Positions 1 through 5,809 of a stretch of DNA of 12,420 nucleotides are shown here, piece after piece; the first letter of the stretch is position 1, and the number at the start of each line of letters is the position of its first letter. The stretch is from Chitinophagaceae bacterium. GTDB lineage: Bacteria > Bacteroidota > Bacteroidia > Chitinophagales > Chitinophagaceae. The notes under the pieces are model-generated. The model did not search any database and had not been told where the DNA came from. It worked only from the letters and a program-made list of their open reading frames with translations. The position numbers were made by a program, and so were the translations under genes. The stretch lies in assembly GCA_019454915.1 (NCBI GenBank), contig JACFNM010000102.1, positions 1 to 12,420 on the forward strand. The letters run 5' to 3'.

Positions 1-135
1 CTTTGTACTGAAAATATCTTTCAAGTGATTCCCCATTCCATCATTTCCCGAAAGAGAAATCTCACCGATTTCACCCGCGGTCTTCTCTACGTACTCCATT
101 CCCTTCAGCCTGAACAACACTTCATTTTCCTCCAT
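1..135 (-). CDS. Unidentified protein, N-terminal 45 residues (runs off left edge)
   Basis: An open minus-strand frame starts at ATG 135-133 and stays open for 45 codons to the window edge. The peptide starts MEENEVLFRLKGMEYVEK and is charged, soluble-looking and glutamate-rich, with no signal peptide or membrane segment. An in-frame TAG lies 33 bases upstream of the ATG, so the start is reasonably bounded; no Shine-Dalgarno sequence precedes it. It lies downstream of amt on the same strand, with a 75-bp gap. I do not recognise the family. It could be a chance open frame, but its composition is more gene-like than that of the opposite-strand frame in the same register. Confidence 0.45.
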   Translation of the reverse strand, partial: MEENEVLFRLKGMEYVEKTAGEIGEISLSGNDGMGNHLKDIFSTK

Positions 136-210
136 CAATCTTGCGATATTCAAAAAAACACACCACTAATCAACTGCCTCACTTACTGCCGGATGGTCGA
201 AAAATAAATC

Positions 211-1572
211 TTATACCACCTCCGCGTATTTCTCATCGTGCTGGCTGATATCCAACCCTACCCTTTCTTCCTCATCACTCACACTTAACGGATAAATTAA
301 ATCCACCAATTTGAAAATTCCCCATCCCGCAACGAAACTATATGCCACCACTAACAACATGGCTAATGCCTGGCGAAGAAAAAGTGACGGGTTACCATAT
401 AGCCAGCCGTCTGCGCCGGCATCGTTTATCAGTGTGGTGGCAAACACACCGGTCAGTAACATACCAATAATGCCTCCCAATCCATGACAGGCAAACACGT
501 CTAAAGTATCATTCAGTTTATGCTTAATCCGGCTGTTTATAAAAATATTTGAAACGAATGCAGCAATGAATCCTATGCAAAGGCTTTGAGGTACATCTAC
601 AAAACCGGCAGCGGGTGTTATGGCCACCATACCCACAATGGCGCCAATGCAAAAGCCCATAGCTGAAGGCTTTTTCCCCCGGACTCCATCTAAAAAAATC
701 CAGGTCAGACCCGCGGCTGAAGTGGCCGTTATGGTGGTGGTAAAGGCAATAACTGCAAGACTGTCAGCAGCGAAAGCTGACCCGGCATTAAATCCAAACC
801 AACCAAACCAAAGCAGGCTGGTACCCAATACTACAAAAGGAATATTAGCCGGTCGCATGATGCAGCTCCCAATACCCCTGCGCCGCCTTAGAAACAAAGC
901 GCCGGCCAACGCAGCACAACCTGATGAAATATGCACAACAGTGCCTCCGGCAAAATCCAATACCCCAAATTGAAACAAAAATCCCTCCGGGTTCCACGTC
1001 CAATGAGCAATAGGCGCATAGATAAATATGGTAAAAAGTACCATAAAAAGAAGGAATGCTTTAAACTGAACCTTTTCGGCAACAGCCCCTACAACGATGG
1101 CCGGAGAGATAACCGCAAATTTCATTTGAAAAAGAGCAAACAATAACAAGGGGATGGTAGGCGCTGTCGGCCAGGGCTCTCCGCCTATAACATTTCTGAA
1201 GAAGAAAAACTGAGTAGGGTCTCCGATGAGTCCATGAAAAGATTTTCCAAATGCAAGGCTAAAACCAAACACCACCCACAATAATCCAACCAAACCGGTA
1301 GCAATAAAACTCTGAAGGATGGTAGATATTACGTTTTTACGATTTACCATTCCACCATAAAAAAATGATAGTCCGGGTGTCATCAGAAAAACAAGACAAC
1401 TGGAAACAATCAACCAGGCAATGTCGGCATTCACATAATTCGCACGAGACTTTAATATGCCGGGACTAATCAGCCCCCCGGCTACAGCCAATACAGTTAA
1501 AAAAAGGAAAGGTACTGAATTGTACAATTTGATTTTTCTCTCCTTTGCACGTGTTTTCAAAATTGAATACAT
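211..1572 (-). CDS. amt: Ammonium transporter (Amt/MEP/Rh family)
   Basis: Inner-membrane channel that takes up ammonium for nitrogen assimilation. The 453-aa length is normal for the family, and hydrophobic segments run through most of the protein, starting with a signal-like segment at residues 19-37. Family landmarks are present: the TPGLSFFYGG block near residue 65, F148 and F152 (the outer phenylalanine gate region), W193 after APIAHWTW, D206 in DFAGGTVVH, the pore histidines H214 and H363 (in ACHGLGG), and F261/S265 in FGWFGFNAGS. These correspond to E. coli AmtB F103, F107, W148, D160, H168, H318, F215 and S219 by alignment from memory. The C-terminal tail is short and acidic. No PII (glnK) gene is adjacent in this window, which differs from the common glnK-amtB pair. 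The start at 1572 has no clear ribosome binding site. Confidence 0.96.
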   Translation of the reverse strand: MYSILKTRAKERKIKLYNSVPFLFLTVLAVAGGLISPGILKSRANYVNADIAWLIVSSCLVFLMTPGLSFFYGGMVNRKNVISTILQSFIATGLVGLLWVVFGFSLAFGKSFHGLIGDPTQFFFFRNVIGGEPWPTAPTIPLLLFALFQMKFAVISPAIVVGAVAEKVQFKAFLLFMVLFTIFIYAPIAHWTWNPEGFLFQFGVLDFAGGTVVHISSGCAALAGALFLRRRRGIGSCIMRPANIPFVVLGTSLLWFGWFGFNAGSAFAADSLAVIAFTTTITATSAAGLTWIFLDGVRGKKPSAMGFCIGAIVGMVAITPAAGFVDVPQSLCIGFIAAFVSNIFINSRIKHKLNDTLDVFACHGLGGIIGMLLTGVFATTLINDAGADGWLYGNPSLFLRQALAMLLVVAYSFVAGWGIFKLVDLIYPLSVSDEEERVGLDISQHDEKYAEVV

Positions 1573-1823
1573 TTTAATATCTTGTTTTAAATTTTAAACA
1601 TTATCTATTAGATAAGCGTTTTATTAATACATTATCTAATAAACAGGTTCTTTTATTTTATAAGGCGAAATTAATGTACAATTTTAAATATTCTACATTT
1701 TTTTGTAACATTTTTATTTATTATCAATAGATATTACATAGATATTAGACAATTATTTACAGATTACATAAATTATTAGAATATATCTAATATTTATTAT
1801 CACCTTCTATTTCAAATTACACG
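1573..1823 (-). promoter_or_regulatory. AT-rich leader of amt with repeated TATTAGA/TCTAATA motifs
   Basis: This roughly 250-bp stretch upstream of amt is very AT-rich and holds several related words: TTATCTA-T-TAGATAA (1601-1615, 7-bp inverted arms), TTATCTAATAA (1632-1642), a tandem 11-bp direct repeat of ATAGATATTA (1727-1736 and 1738-1747), and TATTAGA-N5-TCTAATA (1774-1792). The first palindrome starts 29 bases upstream of the ATG, where a repressor or activator site could sit. The low complexity raises the chance of coincidental matches, so the regulatory role is an inference. Confidence 0.35.
1727..1747. repeat. Tandem direct repeat ATAGATATTA (two copies, 11-bp period)
   Basis: Two perfect 10-base copies lie at 1727-1736 and 1738-1747, separated by one base, so they sit on the same face of the helix. 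They are in the leader upstream of amt. They may be part of a protein-binding array or simple AT-rich repetition. Confidence 0.5.
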
Positions 1824-2173
1824 ATGAAGCGTGCAGCAGTAGCCATAATCTTGTTGCTACAGGAGACGAACCGTGCGGCGGAAGAGCGTTTACAGAAATA
1901 AAATTGTGAATGAGATGGATGTGAATAAGTTGGCTGAGTTACTGACAAAAGTCAGCATTACCCTTCCTGTCCCTATACATACTGGTTTATCAGTTTACCA
2001 TGCCATAGCCGTTGCCTTGCGTCAGCCAATATTACATGCTGGTGTAACAAATATCCGAAAGCCGTCAGGAATAACATACCGGTTTGACAGCATTGTACTC
2101 GCTCCAAAAACAAATTTCGTTGGTATAATCAGGCGATTCCTAAGTTGGGGAACAACAGAGAGCAGAGGAAGGT
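1824..2173. other. Stretch without a confident gene between amt leader and SDR gene
   Basis: About 350 bp between the amt leader and the 3' end of the SDR gene. On the plus strand it holds a 25-codon frame (ATG 1824, stop 1899-1901; starts MKRAAVAIILLLQE) and then a 115-codon frame from GTG 1873 (possible ATG at 1915) to 2220. The latter runs 47 bases into the 3' end of the opposite SDR gene. Neither frame shows a domain, motif or ribosome binding site that I recognise. The GC content is higher than in the amt leader, so it could be a decayed gene. I do not call a gene here. Confidence 0.3.
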
Positions 2174-3097
2174 CTATCCGGCCTTTACCACCTCTCTCAC
2201 TCCTTCTTCCGGCCCGGTAATTTTAAATTCAGGAAATCGCTTTCTAAACTTATCACAATTGAAAAAATAGTCATTTTCATTCTGGTACATCATTTCACTT
2301 AATTCTCTGAATAAAGGAACAAATAAGCCAATCAACCGGACCAACGTACCTGAAATGGGTTTATACTTTACCGGACTGTTCATTTCTTTGGCAAACAATT
2401 CAATCCATTGCTTACCCGTTATTTTTTCCTGTTCTGTCGGCAGGTGCCAGATCTGTTGATAGGCGTCGGGAGTATTACCCAGCAACGCGGTTGCTTTGGC
2501 AGCATCAGGAACGTAAGTCATGCTATGAATTTTTGCCGGATTTCCCAGCCATATTGCGGACTTTTCCTGCTTCATCTTATGATAAACCGTTTCAAGCATC
2601 ACACTATTCCGGGTATTAGGACCATAAAAATCAGATGCCCTGACAATCATCGCCTGGACATTGCCAGACTTCATTTCCGCCGTCAGGTTTGCCACTATCT
2701 CGGCTCTAACCTTGCCCTTTTTACTGACCGGACGAACTGCCGTCTCTTCGGTGAGGTTATGTAAATAATCCTGATCGTACATATAGGCATTATCAAAGAA
2801 AACCAGTTTGGTCTGATGCTTCTTACAGGCTTCTATCACGTTTTGCATGATAACGGGCCATTTCTCTTTCCAGGCCTTCGTCTTATACTCCAAACCAACC
2901 GTGAGGTAGGCTATGAAAGAGCCCTCTACTGCCTTTTCAACAAAAGATTTATCAGTCAGATCACCCGGCATCAGTTCGTCTGTTTCATTCACTTTTTTGG
3001 GATGGCGGCTGACCAATCTGATAGCAGAATCAAACTGTAAAAGTTCCTTTGCAAGTTGAGCACCAATAGCTCCCCCAGCGCCTAATATGGTTTGCAT
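2174..3097 (-). CDS. Atypical extended-SDR / NmrA-like NAD(P)-binding protein
   Basis: A 307-aa Rossmann-fold protein of the NAD-dependent epimerase/NmrA type. The dinucleotide-binding loop is at the N-terminus (ILGAGGAIG, glycines 6, 8, 9 and 12). The basic residues R27 and R31 after strand 2 suggest NADP(H) preference, and D46 in PGDLTD is typical of the adenine pocket. A downstream RASDFYGPNTRNS block (153-165) is typical of extended SDRs. The expected catalytic YxxxK appears as K127-G-K-V-R131, so the tyrosine is missing and ordinary SDR redox chemistry is doubtful. Length and start are complete, as the glycine loop begins at residue 6. It is transcribed away from the Crp/Fnr gene across a 486-bp gap. 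The substrate is unknown. Homologues are often annotated as NAD-dependent epimerase or NmrA family; a regulatory or redox-sensing role is possible. Confidence 0.85.
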   Translation of the reverse strand: MQTILGAGGAIGAQLAKELLQFDSAIRLVSRHPKKVNETDELMPGDLTDKSFVEKAVEGSFIAYLTVGLEYKTKAWKEKWPVIMQNVIEACKKHQTKLVFFDNAYMYDQDYLHNLTEETAVRPVSKKGKVRAEIVANLTAEMKSGNVQAMIVRASDFYGPNTRNSVMLETVYHKMKQEKSAIWLGNPAKIHSMTYVPDAAKATALLGNTPDAYQQIWHLPTEQEKITGKQWIELFAKEMNSPVKYKPISGTLVRLIGLFVPLFRELSEMMYQNENDYFFNCDKFRKRFPEFKITGPEEGVREVVKAG

Positions 3098-3583
3098 TTT
3101 TATTAATAAATTTAGACAAAAAACGGCTCAAATTATAATTTATTCCGATTAGAGCCGAATGCGCTATCCGGTTAAATAATTATTCACGTTTTCAGCAACA
3201 TTCAAACGATAATTATGCATAAAAACCGAATATTTATCCGTTACCTGCAAAGCCCGGACTCGCAACTTTGTGAGAAAAGACCATCCTTTTTGGCTTATAT
3301 AGCGATAACAGATACTAACAAAACAAGTCAACTGAAAAAGAATCTTCTTACGACTATAAAATCTCTCAATCTTCTAACCCGGCTGTTTTCCAAACAATTA
3401 CACGCTGTTAATTGTTTTGCGACCAGTTGTCAGCATTGTTGATAAATAGACACATGCTTTCTTATTATCAAAATCAAAATCAGCTTTTCACCTAATAAAG
3501 ATCATAAATCTCAGAACTGTCGGTCTGTACATTAGTACCACAGTTGTAAAAAAAGTAGCCCGATTAAACAGTAGAAATTAAAT
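3098..3583. other. Divergent intergenic region between SDR gene and Crp/Fnr gene
   Basis: This 486-bp AT-rich gap separates two divergent genes and should hold both promoters. Visible structure is limited: CGGCTC (3124-3129) paired with GAGCCG (3152-3157) near the SDR start, and a longer imperfect inverted repeat at 3515-3545 near the regulator start. A 75-codon plus-strand frame at 3215-3442 has no recognisable features and I treat it as noise. No clear TTG/TAnnTTTG promoter could be placed. Confidence 0.5.
3515..3545. promoter_or_regulatory. Imperfect inverted repeat upstream of Crp/Fnr gene
   Basis: AACTGT-c-GGT (3515-3524) is complementary to ACCACAGTT (3537-3545): nine pairs with one bulged C and a 12-base spacer. 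It ends 38 bases before the ATG of the regulator. It has no T-tract on the plus strand, so it is not a terminator for rightward transcription. It could be an autoregulatory operator or a leader hairpin; it does not match the E. coli FNR box TTGAT-N4-ATCAA. Confidence 0.3.
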
Positions 3584-4294
3584 ATGGCGATTACCAGACA
3601 TGATTGCATAACGTGTAACGTCAGAACCTGCTCCATTCTGGATGACTGTGACAGAGATACTCTTACCGCTATCAGCACCTATAAGATTTCCAAGCAATTA
3701 CGCAAAGGCGAAAGACTGTTTTCGGAAGGTGACCCCATTAGGGGCGTGTGCTTCATCAAAAAAGGTTTTCTGAAGGTGGAATTAAATGGCAGGCAGGGGC
3801 GTCCGCTAATCCTTCGTCTTGCCGGAAAGGGGGCGATTTTTGGACACCGGGCTAATTCCAGACATGCCCTTCATCCCTGTTCAGCAACGGCTTTATCAGA
3901 CGTGTCTTACTGCTACATCCCTATTGACCTGTTCACTGAAATCAAGTGTAAGAGCGACTCCCTCAAACAACAGATACTGAACCTGTTCCTGGACGAACTG
4001 GAAGTGGCAGAGAAAAAAGCGGTGCATCTGGCCCATAAATCGGTACGCGAAAGAGTGGCAGAATCTATTTTGATAATAGCAGATGCCTACCAGTACAAAG
4101 AGAACAAACAAAGCTTCCGTATCAGTCTGTGCAGGCAGGACATGGCAGATTTAGCCGGTACTACCAAAGAGCAGGTGTCAAAAACCCTCAAAGACTTTGA
4201 AAAGGAAGGACTGATCAAATGTGCTGCCAAGCGATTTAATTATATTAACACCAACGCGCTTCGCGGCATAGCGGAGAATATCCCACCATATTAA
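3584..4294 (+). CDS. Crp/Fnr-family transcriptional regulator with N-terminal cysteine cluster
   Basis: A 236-aa regulator. Residues about 30-120 form the cyclic-nucleotide-type beta-roll (KGERLFSEGD at 41-50, VCFIKKGFLKVE at 55-66). A long dimerisation helix follows (about 123-155), then a C-terminal winged helix with recognition segment TTKEQVSKTLKDFEKEG (193-209). The N-terminus has C8-x2-C11-x4-C16 plus C22, and C110 falls where the internal cluster cysteine of E. coli FNR (C122) lies. FNR itself has C-x2-C-x5-C, so a [4Fe-4S] O2 or NO sensor is plausible but unproven. The recognition helix has E196-x2-S199-K200 in place of the E-x2-S-R of FNR. The gene lies 365 bp upstream of the respiratory block on the same strand, which makes that block a likely target. 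A DNR/NnrR-type NO responder is an alternative. Confidence 0.92.
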   Translation: MAITRHDCITCNVRTCSILDDCDRDTLTAISTYKISKQLRKGERLFSEGDPIRGVCFIKKGFLKVELNGRQGRPLILRLAGKGAIFGHRANSRHALHPCSATALSDVSYCYIPIDLFTEIKCKSDSLKQQILNLFLDELEVAEKKAVHLAHKSVRERVAESILIIADAYQYKENKQSFRISLCRQDMADLAGTTKEQVSKTLKDFEKEGLIKCAAKRFNYINTNALRGIAENIPPY

Positions 4295-4369
4295 TTACCC
4301 AATATTTTGTATCCGCCAATAGCTTCCCGGCTGACAGTCCATTTATGATTTTTTACTTTAATTCGTTCC

Positions 4370-4387
4370 GGTTCCGGAGACGGAACT
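4370..4387 (+). terminator. Stable hairpin with GAGA tetraloop downstream of Crp/Fnr gene
   Basis: GTTCCG (4371-4376) pairs with CGGAAC (4381-4386) across a GAGA (GNRA-type) loop, with one extra G-T pair outside. Only TATTT follows, so the T-tract is weak. It could be a terminator or 3' stabiliser for the regulator transcript. A second GTTCCG immediately upstream (4365-4370) could compete for pairing. Confidence 0.35.
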
Positions 4388-4472
4388 ATTTCCCAAAAAA
4401 ACTGTCCTGCATCCAAATGTGATATATCGCCTCCACTGCATCTTCCCGGCCCGCCATAACGCCATCCTGATT

Positions 4473-4496
4473 ACCCGCGCCGGGGGGTGCTTTTTT
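4473..4496 (+). terminator. Possible rho-independent terminator upstream of oxidase genes
   Basis: A short GC-rich stem (CCCG 4474-4477 with CGGG 4481-4484, or ACCC with the following GGGT) is followed by TGC and six T residues at 4491-4496. The stem is short but GC-rich and the T-tract is good. It would stop read-through from the regulator into the respiratory block. Confidence 0.35.
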
Positions 4497-4555
4497 GATC
4501 CTTTTATAGTAAACCGGGGATATAAAATAAATCTTATTAAAAAAGTACGAAAACA

Positions 4556-4577
4556 TATTTTTTGAGACATTAATCTC
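4556..4577 (+). promoter_or_regulatory. Candidate promoter -7 element and overlapping inverted repeat
   Basis: TATTTTTTG (4556-4564) resembles the Bacteroidota -7 consensus TAnnTTTG with one extra base in the spacer. GAGA-CATTAA-TCTC (4564-4577) overlaps its end and the expected start point, giving a possible operator. No good -33 TTG is visible at the right distance, so the call is weak. The leader to the first gene would be about 90 bases. Confidence 0.25.
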
Positions 4578-4659
4578 CCTCCTTTCCCTTCCGGCGACTG
4601 TTTCCCCATTAGTTTTATCAAAATAAACAGTTGTTCATTCTTGTTAAAAAGTCTTCAAT

Positions 4660-4845
4660 ATGGAAAATAATCAACCAGCCGAAAAAGAAAGGGTTCCATT
4701 CTCCAGAATGATTATGGATGACTTCATGCTATTAATGTTTCTTGGCGTAACCATTTACGCCATTTTTTATCTCCTTTGGGGGGTAATGGAGCTCTCCAAT
4801 CTACCGGCAATACCGGAGGAAATCAAGCAATCACTTTTAAAATAA
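4660..4845 (+). CDS. Small one-helix membrane protein, candidate oxidase subunit IIa
   Basis: A 61-aa protein with a charged N-terminal stretch (residues 1-20), a single membrane helix at about 21-45 (MLLMFLGVTIYAIFYLLWGV core), and a short polar C-terminus. It starts the respiratory block, 25 bp before the CuA subunit. In the Thermus ba3 oxidase operon a small one-helix subunit (CbaD, subunit IIa) precedes subunits II and I in the same order, where it fills the place of the second helix of A-type subunit II. Sequence similarity to CbaD is not evident by eye, so the assignment rests on size, topology and position. Confidence 0.75.
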   Translation: MENNQPAEKERVPFSRMIMDDFMLLMFLGVTIYAIFYLLWGVMELSNLPAIPEEIKQSLLK

Positions 4846-4870
4846 ATTCCTTACCCCAAAAATCCTACGT

Positions 4871-5791
4871 ATGAGTTTATTTAGTCCGGCAGAAGGATGG
4901 TATGATAAAAAAGTATCTAAAGACGAAAAAATGTGGATGGTCATTGCGCTCATCCTTTGTATTGCCATGTTTATCTGGATGATCATGTGGCACGTGTACG
5001 GGAAGCAAAACCCATCCAGCACCACTTATCGTACCAGCACCGCAGAATTTGCAAAATTAGGCGAAGCCTATACAAAACAAAACATGATTGGGACAGACAA
5101 TGGCATTCCCGTGGTGAGACCTCAGCCCAACAGCGATGTGTTTTTAGTGGCCGAAATGTGGAGATGGAGTCCTGCGCTGATCCTGCAAAAAGATCAGGCT
5201 TATAAATTCCATATTTCCTCTAAAGATGTGGTGCATGGATTGTCCATCCAACCCGTAAATATGAACTTCCAGGTTTATCCGGATTATGATTATGTGCTGG
5301 AATTTAAGCCCACTGAAACCGGAGAATACAAAGTAGTATGTAATGAATTTTGCGGTATAGGGCACCATACTATGATAGGAAAGATAGTAGTGATAGAGCA
5401 GGAAGAAGATCTCAAGTTGTATGGCTATGAAAACTTCAAGAAGGCACCTGACCCGCTACCCGAAAAAACAAATGAGCCACTGTCCGAAGCAGACATGTCC
5501 AAGTTGGGCGAACAGGTGTACACCTTAAAAGGTTGCGGCGCCTGTCACAAAACGGACGGCACCAGTCAGATAGCCCCGGCATGGAACGGGTTGTTCGGCA
5601 AGGAAGAAGAAGTAATCGAAAACGGGAAGAGGACCAGTGTAAAAGTAGATGAAGATTATATAAGAGAATCTATAAAAAATCCTCAGCAAAAAATAACCGT
5701 AGGGTTTGAAAATACTCCCATGCCGGTCTTTCCGGTTACGGATGAGGAAATAGATCAATTGATCGCGTTTATCAAGACATTAAACAACTAA
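4871..5791 (+). CDS. Heme-copper oxidase subunit II with CuA and C-terminal cytochrome c
   Basis: The 306-aa electron-entry subunit, facing the periplasm. A single membrane helix is at about residues 22-40, as in B-family (ba3) enzymes; A-type subunit II has two. A cupredoxin domain at about 85-180 carries the complete CuA ligand set: H122 (VVHGLS), then C157, C161, H165 and M168 in C-x3-C-x3-H-x2-M, with E159 between the cysteines. A fused class I cytochrome c follows at about 204-305, with heme motif C222-G-A-C225-H226 and a likely axial methionine M284 (NTPMPVFP). The fused heme suggests electrons arrive from another cytochrome c or directly from the cytochrome b fusion protein. It is preceded by the small subunit and followed 18 bp later by subunit I, so the three are surely co-transcribed. 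No Shine-Dalgarno sequence is visible. Confidence 0.93.
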   Translation: MSLFSPAEGWYDKKVSKDEKMWMVIALILCIAMFIWMIMWHVYGKQNPSSTTYRTSTAEFAKLGEAYTKQNMIGTDNGIPVVRPQPNSDVFLVAEMWRWSPALILQKDQAYKFHISSKDVVHGLSIQPVNMNFQVYPDYDYVLEFKPTETGEYKVVCNEFCGIGHHTMIGKIVVIEQEEDLKLYGYENFKKAPDPLPEKTNEPLSEADMSKLGEQVYTLKGCGACHKTDGTSQIAPAWNGLFGKEEEVIENGKRTSVKVDEDYIRESIKNPQQKITVGFENTPMPVFPVTDEEIDQLIAFIKTLNN

Positions 5792-5809
5792 TCCCTAAAA
5801 CCAAACCTT

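Larger units (their letters stand above)
4295..4659 (+). other. Intergenic leader upstream of the heme-copper oxidase genes
   Basis: A 365-bp gap between the regulator and the respiratory block. It holds two terminator-like hairpins (4370-4387 and 4473-4496) that probably separate the transcripts, then an AT-rich stretch with a near-consensus promoter element (4556-4564). A GAGA-N6-TCTC inverted repeat at 4564-4577 overlaps the expected transcription start. An 87-codon minus-strand frame at 4358-4621 shows no protein features and is not called. Confidence 0.5.

Noticed and set aside
25..207. Plus-strand 60-codon frame at the left edge
   Set aside because: It is in the complementary register of the minus-strand partial frame at 1-135, has no motif, and has no neighbours on its strand.
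620..1146. Plus- and minus-strand frames inside amt
   Set aside because: They are antisense or shifted reflections of a clearly coding, well-conserved transporter gene.
1573..1823. CRISPR-like or satellite array upstream of amt
   Set aside because: The repeated words are short, irregularly spaced and AT-rich, with no constant repeat-spacer period.
3215..3442. 75-codon plus-strand frame in the SDR/Crp intergenic region
   Set aside because: No domain, membrane segment or ribosome binding site; composition looks random and it lies in the promoter gap of divergent genes.
4358..4621. 87-codon minus-strand frame upstream of the oxidase genes
   Set aside because: It covers two terminator-like hairpins and a candidate promoter, and the translation shows no recognisable protein features.
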